Source of the DNA: Candidatus Melainabacteria bacterium
Lineage (GTDB): Bacteria; Cyanobacteriota; Vampirovibrionia; 2-02-FULL-35-15
DNA length: 64,000 nucleotides
Assembly: GCA_023250195.1 (NCBI GenBank)
Contig: JAHFBF010000003.1
Span: 347,753 to 411,752 of the forward strand
Direction: 5' to 3'
Part shown: positions 43,574 to 50,966 of the stretch, one piece after another
Position numbering within the stretch: the stretch's first letter is position 1
Layout of the letters: each line of letters opens with the position of its first letter
The notes under the pieces: model-generated
The model's input: only the letters and a program-made list of their open reading frames with translations
Told to the model about the DNA's origin: nothing
Databases searched by the model: none
Translations under genes and position numbers: made by a program

Positions 43574-44515
43574 ATGAAGCTTCTTACATTTAAAAAAGAA
43601 AATTTAGAAGGTAATTATCTTGGTGCAATGGTTAATAACCAGGTTTTAGATTTAAACTTAGCTTCACAAAATAAGATTCCACGTGACATGCTTTTATTTA
43701 TTGAAGGGAGTGAAAAAAATCTTAAATTAGCCAAAGAGGTTATTCAAAGCCCACAACCATCAGCTTTATATCCTATTGATAAAATCCAAATTAAAGCACC
43801 AATTTTAAATCCACCCTCTTTGAAGGATTTTTTTGCATTTGAAGAACATGCAACAAATGGAGCAAAGCGTAGGAATGAAAACCTTCCTAAAGAATGGTAT
43901 GAAATACCGGCTTACTATAAAGGAAATCATAGGGAAATCTATGGACCGGGTGACGAAATTCCGTGGCCTTATTACACTAAGAAGTTGGATTTTGAATCTG
44001 AAATCGCATGTGTAATCGGAAAGAAAGGAAAAAATTTAACAGAACAGGAAGCAAATGATTGTATTTTTGGATATATGATCTTTAATGATATGTCGGCAAG
44101 AGATATTCAAAAAAAAGAAATGGCTGTAAGAATGGGTCCGGCAAAAGGAAAAGACTTTGCAAATGTTTTTGGACCTTATCTGGTTACAAAAGATGAGGTT
44201 GATCCAAAGAAAGATTTTTCTATAAAGGTAAAAGTAAATGGAGAGGTCTGGTCGGAAGGGCATTTTAAAGATCAGTACTGGGGATTTCCTCTTATGGTGT
44301 CATATATTTCTCAGGAAGAAAATATATACCCTGGTGATATATTGGGTTCAGGTACTTTTTATAGAGGCTGTGGCTTAGATTTGGATAGATGGATTAAACC
44401 TGGAGATGTTTTAGAGCTTGAAGTTCACTCTTTAGGAGTATTGAAAAATACTGTTGGCAGTCCTAAAATATACAATGAATTAAATTATAAAAAGGATAAG
44501 ATTTCTGTAGAATAA
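43574..44515 (+). CDS. Fumarylacetoacetate hydrolase-family protein
   Basis: FAH-fold enzymes hydrolyse or decarboxylate acylpyruvates. Metal ligands are in LDFESEIACVIGKKG, with the conserved FNDMSARDIQ. The substrate loop WSEGHFKDQYWGF and the end GDILGSGTF, GDVLELEVHSLG are typical. The 313-residue length fits the bacterial single-domain form. It is followed after 7 nt by homogentisate dioxygenase, so here it most likely cleaves fumarylacetoacetate in tyrosine breakdown. Maleylacetoacetate isomerase is not in the window. Confidence 0.9.
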   Translation: MKLLTFKKENLEGNYLGAMVNNQVLDLNLASQNKIPRDMLLFIEGSEKNLKLAKEVIQSPQPSALYPIDKIQIKAPILNPPSLKDFFAFEEHATNGAKRRNENLPKEWYEIPAYYKGNHREIYGPGDEIPWPYYTKKLDFESEIACVIGKKGKNLTEQEANDCIFGYMIFNDMSARDIQKKEMAVRMGPAKGKDFANVFGPYLVTKDEVDPKKDFSIKVKVNGEVWSEGHFKDQYWGFPLMVSYISQEENIYPGDILGSGTFYRGCGLDLDRWIKPGDVLELEVHSLGVLKNTVGSPKIYNELNYKKDKISVE

Positions 44516-44522
44516 AAATCAT

Positions 44523-45749
44523 ATGGCAGTTACCCTAAAAAAAGGAAATATTCCAGCTACACCGCATACAGAGCATTATTCCATTCCAAACGTTTTAGCT
44601 CTGGAAGAAATACATGGTTCTTATGGATTTAATGGTTCTTACACCAGAAAGATTCATGTAAGATCCTACCCTACAGAACAAAGTAAACTTCCAGAGGCAG
44701 CAGATTTCTCACTTTCTTCTAAAGTGGTCTCTGATAAAGCCCTTCAGCCTTATCATATTTTGACGCAGAATATTCCATTTGAAAAAGATTTTGTCAGGAG
44801 TAGAAAACCATTATTAGTCGGGGCTAAGACAGCAGTCTCTGTTTCAAAACCAAAGTTAAGCATGAATGAAAATGAATTTTTTAAGAATGGTGAAAGACAT
44901 GAAATTCTTTATGTCCAGGATGGCAGCGGCATTTTAAAAACTGAATATGGTGAAGTGAATATAAGAAAAGGACTTTATTTAATTATTCCAAAAGGTACCA
45001 TTTATAAAGTAGATTTAACATCTCCTGAAGCTTTCTTTCTGATTATTGAATCCCAATTCCCGATTACATTCCCACCTCATTATATGAACAAGCTTGGACA
45101 GGCTACATTAATGGCTCCTGTAGTTGAAACTGAAATTGATATTCCAGAATTTCAGGAACCAATTGATAAAAAAGGAGAGTATACTCTCTATGTTAAACAC
45201 AATGGTGGTAATGTTACTGCTATTACCTTAAGCCATCATCCATTTGATATAGCCGGGTGGGAAGGGACTTTTTATCCGTTTGGTTTTCATATAGATAATC
45301 ATCATGGAGTGTCCAGAGAAATTCACACTGCTCCTCCAATGAGGCAAACATTTCAGTCTGGTGATGGAAACTCTTATGGATTTTCAATTTGTTCATTTAA
45401 GTCTCAGATGGAAGGCTGGCATCAAAAAGATATTCCTGCTCCATATGCTCATTCAAACGTAGATTCAGATGAAGTGCTATTCTTTGCCAGTTCAAATTAC
45501 ACTGCACGTGAAGGAGTAATAGGAGAAGGTTCTATAACTCTTCATCCAGGCTCCATCCCTCATAGTCCTCATGGAGATGCTGCCTTGAGATCTATGAAAG
45601 AGAGAGCAAAAGTCAGCAATATGCTTGCAGTAATGCTGGATACTTTTTTTGAAGATTTGCTTGTAACTGAGGTTGGTTATGAGTATAGGGATAAAGAATA
45701 TGCCTTAAGCTGGTACAAGGCTGGACAAGCAGTAAGTGGTAAGCATTAA
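44523..45749 (+). CDS. hmgA: Homogentisate 1,2-dioxygenase
   Basis: The enzyme opens the ring of homogentisate with O2 and Fe2+. It is a cupin-fold protein of 408 residues. The C-terminal cupin has the iron-ligand region YAHSNVDSDEVLFFASSN and LHPGSIPHSPHG, with His and Glu in the expected order. FHIDNHHGVSREIHTAPP is also conserved. It sits between the FAH-family and HPPD-like genes, forming the tyrosine-to-fumarate/acetoacetate route. The start has no clear SD and is 7 nt after the preceding stop. Confidence 0.9.
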   Translation: MAVTLKKGNIPATPHTEHYSIPNVLALEEIHGSYGFNGSYTRKIHVRSYPTEQSKLPEAADFSLSSKVVSDKALQPYHILTQNIPFEKDFVRSRKPLLVGAKTAVSVSKPKLSMNENEFFKNGERHEILYVQDGSGILKTEYGEVNIRKGLYLIIPKGTIYKVDLTSPEAFFLIIESQFPITFPPHYMNKLGQATLMAPVVETEIDIPEFQEPIDKKGEYTLYVKHNGGNVTAITLSHHPFDIAGWEGTFYPFGFHIDNHHGVSREIHTAPPMRQTFQSGDGNSYGFSICSFKSQMEGWHQKDIPAPYAHSNVDSDEVLFFASSNYTAREGVIGEGSITLHPGSIPHSPHGDAALRSMKERAKVSNMLAVMLDTFFEDLLVTEVGYEYRDKEYALSWYKAGQAVSGKH

Positions 45750-45753
45750 TGAA

Positions 45754-45777
45754 AGGGCAGACACATAGGTCTGCCCT
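45754..45777. repeat. AGGGCAGAC...GTCTGCCCT inverted repeat
   Basis: Nine-bp arms flank ACATAG. It is the inverse of 15337-15358 and lies between homogentisate dioxygenase and the HPPD-like gene. Confidence 0.88.
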
Positions 45778-45804
45778 GTGATAAAAAAGTAAAGGAGAAA
45801 AACA

Positions 45805-46581
45805 ATGCCATCTAAAAAACATTCATTCTTAAATTTTCAATTAGATCATATGACTATGCATGTAGATCCAAAAATGTATAATGTATGCTATGTAATTTTC
45901 AGAGTTTTGTTTGGGGTTGAAAAAGATGATGTGATTTATGAAAAAAGAAAAGAATGGGTAAAAGGAACTGGCGAAAAGTCCATGACATTTGCAGTTCGCG
46001 TGGGACAGGGAGCTATTGGAGATGCGAAATTCCAGAATACAATATTTGCAATTGTTCAGCCATCTGAGCCAGAAAGTGTCCCTTCACATTCAAGGGAGTT
46101 ACTGAAAAAACATTCATCAACGGTCCATTGGCAGCATGTGGCTTTAAGAACAAATGATCTTCTGGCATTTCATAAATATGCACTTGAACGTGGAGTAAAC
46201 TTTATTACTCCTATTATGCAGGATGAAGATGAAGATGTTATTCAGGTTTTTAGCGGCGAGTGGTATTTACCAGGGACATTACCAAGCGGTGTGTTCTTTG
46301 AATTTGTTCAGAGAAATCCAACTCCTGAACTCTTGAAAAAACTTGAAGAGCATAATAGGCAGTCTTGGTTTAAGGATAAAACATTTCTTGGACTTTACCA
46401 GGAGAAAGAAATGGAGAACCAAAGTGGAAATGTAAGATCATTTTTAGATCAGGAATTATTTAAACAAATTCAATCAAGGTTAGCTTCAAAAAATCTTTGG
46501 GAAATTACTGAGGATGACGTTGTTAATGTTGAGAAGATGATGGTTGAGTTTGCGAAGCGAAAAAATTTAGTAGGTACGTAG
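45805..46581 (+). CDS. 4-hydroxyphenylpyruvate dioxygenase-like (catalytic domain only)
   Basis: HPPD turns 4-hydroxyphenylpyruvate into homogentisate. The three Fe ligands are visible: LDHMTMHV (His), WQHVALRTND (His) and GVFFEFVQRNP (Glu). These are the catalytic-domain motifs of HPPD. The whole chain is only 258 residues, while bacterial HPPD is typically about 350, and no copy of the N-terminal VOC domain is present. It could be a shortened HPPD or a related VOC dioxygenase. AAGGAG precedes ATG 45805. The stop lies in a palindrome (46568-46599), which supplies the last residues LVGT. It follows homogentisate dioxygenase, which supports an HPPD role. Confidence 0.78.
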   Translation: MPSKKHSFLNFQLDHMTMHVDPKMYNVCYVIFRVLFGVEKDDVIYEKRKEWVKGTGEKSMTFAVRVGQGAIGDAKFQNTIFAIVQPSEPESVPSHSRELLKKHSSTVHWQHVALRTNDLLAFHKYALERGVNFITPIMQDEDEDVIQVFSGEWYLPGTLPSGVFFEFVQRNPTPELLKKLEEHNRQSWFKDKTFLGLYQEKEMENQSGNVRSFLDQELFKQIQSRLASKNLWEITEDDVVNVEKMMVEFAKRKNLVGT

Positions 46582-46599
46582 CATGCTACGTACCTACTA
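46568..46599. repeat. 32-nt perfect palindrome at the 3' end of the HPPD-like gene
   Basis: The core left half is GTAGGTACGTAGCA with its exact reverse complement, extended by TA at each end. It contains the stop codon of the HPPD-like gene (TAG) and lies 7 nt before the end of the convergent CADD-like gene. Confidence 0.93.
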
Positions 46600-46606
46600 A
46601 GGGAGA

Positions 46607-47455
46607 TTAAAGCTTCTTCCTTGTCTCATCTAACCCTAACCAAAAAGTATAAATAGAATCTAAAGCAATCTTTCCTGACTTAATATATTTTTCTTCGTCA
46701 AAACCGGGTTGAGCAAATGTTTCTTCAAGCTCTTTCCACACACTTACACCATGTCCTGCTTCAGTTTCAAAATGATATTTGAAAAATCCTGTGGGTACTG
46801 ACGGTAAGTTTTTTGGTACTCTGTGTTTTGCATTATATGTTTCCAGCCCTACAACTAATTCATCCCAGAAATTATTTGATTCTTTTTCTGGTGTTTCTCC
46901 AATCCCAAATGCAGCCCATGTTTCAATAGCAAAACTTGCCCCAGCTCCTATGACTCCATCTAAGCTTCCATAAGTTTTATCCAGACCATTCAGGAATTTA
47001 TGTGTAGATTCTGTACCTGTTTCCCATCTTCCAATTACATTCGAAGGAATGTTCAGTGTATCTGCCATTTTTCTAAGCCAGTTTAAATGAGCATTTGGTG
47101 TGGTGAATTTTTGTCCTTCAACGCTTCCTGTTTTTACATTCATTCCTACGCCACATTCATTCAGAAGAATTGCTCTGGCAGCTTCTTCCCCTTCAATGGT
47201 TGATGCATAGACCATTCTTTTACATTGAACTACTATAAAGTGATTTGAAAAAACCGAAAATTGTAAAATTAAATCTTTAACCTGTTCGGGGTTTGCAATT
47301 CCCTGTTTAAACCATTTGGTATATGGATTATTTACAATTACAGGGTGTTGAAAAAAATCTTTTTCAATCCTTTGTTTTAATAAATTAAAATCTTTCATTT
47401 GTTTTTCATTCTTAAATTTACCATTAGAACTCTTTGTTTCTAAAGCATGAGTCAT
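46607..47455 (-). CDS. CADD/heme-oxygenase-fold iron protein (DUF3865-like)
   Basis: The sequence has the TenA/heme-oxygenase-like helical pattern seen in CADD-type diiron proteins. YTKWFKQGIANPEQVKDLILQFSVF starts the fold, then EGEEAARAILLNECGVG and a C-terminal FETEAGHGVSVWKELEE supplies Glu and His candidates for metal binding. Chlamydial CADD makes p-aminobenzoate from its own Tyr, and related proteins occur in cyanobacteria. Whether this one does so is unknown. AAGGAGG lies 4 nt before ATG 47455 and confirms that start. It is convergent with the aromatic-catabolism genes, so a link to Tyr metabolism is possible but not shown. Confidence 0.75.
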   Translation of the reverse strand: MTHALETKSSNGKFKNEKQMKDFNLLKQRIEKDFFQHPVIVNNPYTKWFKQGIANPEQVKDLILQFSVFSNHFIVVQCKRMVYASTIEGEEAARAILLNECGVGMNVKTGSVEGQKFTTPNAHLNWLRKMADTLNIPSNVIGRWETGTESTHKFLNGLDKTYGSLDGVIGAGASFAIETWAAFGIGETPEKESNNFWDELVVGLETYNAKHRVPKNLPSVPTGFFKYHFETEAGHGVSVWKELEETFAQPGFDEEKYIKSGKIALDSIYTFWLGLDETRKKL

Positions 47456-47556
47456 AAAACCTCCTTGGTTTTTGTTGTGCTTCAGACAAGCTGAAGCTTC
47501 CTTCGGTCAGTTTGTTTCACTGGATCGGATTTGTCTGCCTGAGGTGGAACAAATCC
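47456..47556 (-). promoter_or_regulatory. Recurrent hairpin leader element upstream of CADD-like gene (copy D)
   Basis: On the minus strand it begins GGATTTGTTCCACC, has CCGATCCAGTGAAAC, CCGAAGGAAGC, then the hairpin GCTTCAGCTTGTCTGAAGC identical to accB copy A, and ends with AAGGAGG before the ATG. Its TTG frame stops early (TGA), so here it cannot extend the protein. Confidence 0.7.
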
Positions 47557-47644
47557 TTTTAATTAAATTACTAAGTATTATATCTAAAAGTGGAGTTTTT
47601 AAGCAAAGCAGGGAGCATTGCAAAGAAGCACACATTTGTATGTT

Positions 47645-47692
47645 TATGAGATTGTTTTGTCGTCCGCCAAAGATGATTCCGGGCAATGACGT
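47645..47692. repeat. Degenerate CGTCATTGCGAGGA-family remnant
   Basis: ATGAGATTGTTTTGTCGTCC and GGGCAATGACGT resemble the right half of the full copies (GAGATTGCTTCGTCG, CGCAATGACG). The left half is missing or decayed. The 257-nt gap also holds the leader element above; no gene is apparent. Confidence 0.6.
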
Positions 47693-47712
47693 ATTACGTT
47701 ATTTCTATTACT

Positions 47713-48453
47713 TTAAATTTGTGTTTCCAGAGTCTTTGAAGTAGATACAAAATGGGTGACATTTCCATCACCATCTTTTATAGGAACTATTGTTTTATCA
47801 CAACTAAAATATTCTCCGCTTTTAGTTTTGTTAATTACTTCACCATGGAATGTCTGCCCGCCGGCAATTTTCCCCCAGACTTCATCATAAAACTTTTGAT
47901 TATTCTTTCCGGAAATTAAATTTCTTATTGTCTTTCCGACAGATTCTTCTTTTGTATATCCAGTAACTTTTTCAAATGCCGGATTAACATATTCGATAAT
48001 ACCTTCTTTATTTGTTACTACTATGTGATCGGTAGACTGTTCTACAATAATCTTAAGCTTTTCAATTTCCTGTTCTAAATTTTTTACCCAGGTTGTTTCA
48101 TTTGCCATTGTTATAATTTTTTCTACATGTCCTTCTTTCTTTGTAAGAACTCCCCACCATGCTCTAACATGATGAATATTGCCATTACTATCCAGCAGTC
48201 GATATTCCGCAGATTGAGCTTTTTCAGAGACAATTATTTCTTTGACAAGATCTTTTATTCTTTCTTTATCTTCTGAATGTAAAGTGTTGAAAATACTTGT
48301 GTTATCGCTTGATTCATCACTGCTCAAAAGTTTAGCCAGTGGTGGATTTTTATATAAGTACTTGCCTTCTAAATCTATTACTGAAAGATAACTATTCTCT
48401 CTTTCTAAAAGTGTTTTTAAAATATTTAATGTTTCTTCATTTGTAAAAGCCAT
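47713..48453 (-). CDS. Tandem PAS-domain protein without output domain
   Basis: Two PAS domains with PAC-like ends fill the whole 246 residues: ENSYLSVIDLEGKYLYKNPP (first) and STDHIVVTNKEGIIEYVNPAFEKVTGY (second), the latter with SGEYFSCDKTIVPIKDGDG. A short coiled linker (WVKNLEQEIEKLKIIVEQ) separates them. The C-terminus ends right after the second PAC, with no kinase, cyclase or methyl-accepting domain. It may sense a ligand or redox state and signal by protein contact. AAGGAG lies 9 nt before ATG 48453. No obvious partner is adjacent. Confidence 0.88.
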   Translation of the reverse strand: MAFTNEETLNILKTLLERENSYLSVIDLEGKYLYKNPPLAKLLSSDESSDNTSIFNTLHSEDKERIKDLVKEIIVSEKAQSAEYRLLDSNGNIHHVRAWWGVLTKKEGHVEKIITMANETTWVKNLEQEIEKLKIIVEQSTDHIVVTNKEGIIEYVNPAFEKVTGYTKEESVGKTIRNLISGKNNQKFYDEVWGKIAGGQTFHGEVINKTKSGEYFSCDKTIVPIKDGDGNVTHFVSTSKTLETQI

Positions 48454-48793
48454 GTTGATTATTCTCCTTATAGTTCTAATTACCCTGAGAAGCAGGCTTT
48501 TCCTTACTACGCTTTTGGGAAATTTTAATATTTAGAGACTTTTTTAAAGTGAATTATGGTTAGCCCTGATTGCAAATTGCCCATTAAATTCTTAATGATT
48601 ATTTAATTATTTATTATCAACTTAATTTTCCTTCATTGTAGAAAACAAAAATTATCTAAATGAATAATTAAAAGCATGATTTATTATGTATGCAGTGTTT
48701 GACAAATTACTTCTTTTGGGTGAAGAGTTAATATCTTATATATGAGATTATAGAGTTGTTTATAAGGAAACCTCATACTTTGAGAGAATAAAA
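48454..48793. other. AT-rich divergent intergenic region
   Basis: It contains the SD of the PAS gene and a TTGACA at 48699-48704 facing the repeat-protein gene, but no well-placed -10. I see no RNA gene or ORF in it. Confidence 0.4.
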
Positions 48794-49768
48794 ATGGTTG
48801 ATGGAAATATAATAAGTCTAACACTTGCATACTTTGCAGTTCCTCGTAATGAAAATCTTCAGTTGAGTAATTTTGCAAAGTTACAAAACAATTTAAAACC
48901 TTATACAACCAAAGCAAATAAACTGCCTGACCTGGATTCTAAAAAGCCATTTACAAATACAGAAGCTAAAACAGCCAAATCTTCATTCACATTATCTTCC
49001 TTAATATCCAATCCGACAATTTTGGCAAGAGTAGAAGCAAACCCCAATTTACGTGCAGCTATCTTGAGCAACCCATTTTTAGCAGAATTAATTTCTTCTA
49101 ATTCGGGATTGTTAAGTGCAATAATAAAAAGTCCTGGACTTTTAGCTTCTTTAACCAGCAGTCCGGATATTTTATCAGCAATAAAAGACAATCCTTCTAT
49201 TCTGTCAGAGATTATAAAAAATCCGACATTATCAATTGAATCTATTTTAGAAAGGCTTACAAAGAAGCCGGAAACGATTTCATCACCTAAAACAAAAAAC
49301 AATTCACCTCAAGTTCCTCGTCCATTGGACAAGAGTACGATTGCAGCAGAAAGGGCACGACCAGCAACAGGAGCACTGCTGTCAGGAGTAAAAGCAGTAG
49401 GTGCGGAATCCCTTGAGATTCAAAAGCAACAATCATCTCAAGTCCTTGAAGCAAAAACACTTCAAACAAAAGTTCCAATAAGAGCGCTAACGATTCAAGC
49501 ATCAAAACCGATGACTTATTTTGATGTCAGATTATTGGCAATTAATCCTTCCTTATTAGCTCTGTTGGGTGCTGCAGCATTTACAGCAAACAGGGGAAAA
49601 ATTATTTCAGTAAGCGGTAATTTAAAAGATGTAGAGATTGATCTTGAAACCCAGTCTGAAAGCCAGGTAGATGCTCTTCAAGAATCTGATCAAGTTGGTG
49701 GTATTGGTGAAATCGAGCAAATTCATTCAATTTCAGAAGCCAGTATTATGAACTTGAACTTACAATAA
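48794..49768 (+). CDS. Decapeptide-repeat protein (NP-x-L-L type)
   Basis: I do not recognise the family. Residues ~72-155 are about eight tandem 10-residue units of the form N/S-P-x-[IL]-L-x-x-[IL]-x-x: NPTILARVEA, NPNLRAAILS, NPFLAELISS, NSGLLSAIIK, SPGLLASLTS, SPDILSAIKD, NPSILSEIIK, NPTL. This resembles the 'NP' helix-turn units of STI1-type domains, repeated into an array. A Ser/Thr/Gln-rich linker follows, then a hydrophobic segment (VRLLAINPSLLALLGAAAFTA) near 265 and an acidic tail. No clear signal peptide is seen. It may bind hydrophobic peptides or membranes. Confidence 0.7.
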   Translation: MVDGNIISLTLAYFAVPRNENLQLSNFAKLQNNLKPYTTKANKLPDLDSKKPFTNTEAKTAKSSFTLSSLISNPTILARVEANPNLRAAILSNPFLAELISSNSGLLSAIIKSPGLLASLTSSPDILSAIKDNPSILSEIIKNPTLSIESILERLTKKPETISSPKTKNNSPQVPRPLDKSTIAAERARPATGALLSGVKAVGAESLEIQKQQSSQVLEAKTLQTKVPIRALTIQASKPMTYFDVRLLAINPSLLALLGAAAFTANRGKIISVSGNLKDVEIDLETQSESQVDALQESDQVGGIGEIEQIHSISEASIMNLNLQ

Positions 49769-49863
49769 TCCCTGACTACATAACACTTTACCCTGCGGTT
49801 ATATATAGAAATGAGAGAATATTTGCATATAGAAATATTGAAATCTTATAAGGAATATACGTT

Positions 49864-50931
49864 TTGGAAAAATTAATAAAACATAAATTAAAAAAAGCAG
49901 GACTACCTCCCGGGACACTTGTTCATATTGGAGAAAAAAAGTGCAAAGAGGTACAAATTACGCTTTTTGATTATGATGAAATTAACTTTGAAGAAAAAGA
50001 AATTAAAAATGTAGATGAATGCTATCCGTTTAAAAATAAACCAACTGTTACATGGATAAATGTAGAAGGACTGCATCAAATTGATATCTTGGAAAAGCTA
50101 GGCAATTTTTTTGGAATACATCCGCTTGCTCAGGAAGATATTTTAAATACAGAGCAAAGACCAAAATCCGAAGATTTTATAGATAATATTTATATTGTTT
50201 TTAAGATGCTGTCTTATGACAATAGCAGTCATGAAATAATTCCTGAACAGGTAAGCCTTATACTCGGTTCAAATTTTTTAATTTCCTTCCAGGAAGGAAT
50301 TGAAGGAGATATTTTTGATTCAATCAGGGACAGAATTAGAGGTAATAAAGGGCGTATTAGAAAGTCAGGAGCTGATTATCTAGCTTATAGATTACTGGAT
50401 GCTGTGGTGGATAATTATTTTGTAATTCTTGAAAAGCTGGGCAACAAAATTGAGCTTCTTGAAGAAGAGTTGATTAATGAAGTTAAGTCGACAACTTTAA
50501 AAGAAATTCATAACTTGAAGAAAGAAATGATTTTTCTTAGAAAATCAGTCTGGCCCCTGAGAGAAGTAGTAAATAATCTGCAGAAAGAAGATTCTCCTTT
50601 AATAAAAGATTCTACAAAAATCTTTCTGCGTGATGTCTATGACCATACTATCCAGGTAATGGATACAATTGAGTCTTATAGAGATATGATTGCAGGAATG
50701 CTTGAGATTTATCTGACCAATATTACAAACAGGACAAATACTGTAATGAAAGTTCTGACTATATTTGCCACCATATTTATGCCGCCGACTTTTATTGTAG
50801 GAATTTATGGAATGAACTTTAAGTATATGCCTGAACTTGACTGGAAATGGGGCTATCCGATAATTATGCTTCTTATGCTGTTAATTGCATTTTCAATGCT
50901 TTGGTATTTTAAAAAGAAAAAGTGGATTTAA
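49864..50931 (+). CDS. corA: CorA-family magnesium/cobalt transporter
   Basis: CorA is a pentameric Mg2+ channel. The long N-terminal cytoplasmic domain (to ~290) includes PKSEDFIDNIYIVFKML, a conserved early helix. Two C-terminal transmembrane helices follow, with the selectivity signature YGMNF between them. The basic end FKKKKW is typical. The 355-residue length is normal. TTG 49864 is the start with AAGGA about 9 nt upstream. It is convergent with the giant HEAT gene. Confidence 0.95.
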   Translation: MEKLIKHKLKKAGLPPGTLVHIGEKKCKEVQITLFDYDEINFEEKEIKNVDECYPFKNKPTVTWINVEGLHQIDILEKLGNFFGIHPLAQEDILNTEQRPKSEDFIDNIYIVFKMLSYDNSSHEIIPEQVSLILGSNFLISFQEGIEGDIFDSIRDRIRGNKGRIRKSGADYLAYRLLDAVVDNYFVILEKLGNKIELLEEELINEVKSTTLKEIHNLKKEMIFLRKSVWPLREVVNNLQKEDSPLIKDSTKIFLRDVYDHTIQVMDTIESYRDMIAGMLEIYLTNITNRTNTVMKVLTIFATIFMPPTFIVGIYGMNFKYMPELDWKWGYPIIMLLMLLIAFSMLWYFKKKKWI

Positions 50932-50966
50932 ATTTTTGCAGACACAAAGATAACCCTCGCTCTTTC

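Noticed and set aside
47472..47744. 90-codon plus-strand frame in the CADD-PAS gap
   Set aside because: It is composed of leader element and degenerate repeat sequence, lacks an SD and overlaps the 3' end of the PAS gene on the opposite strand.
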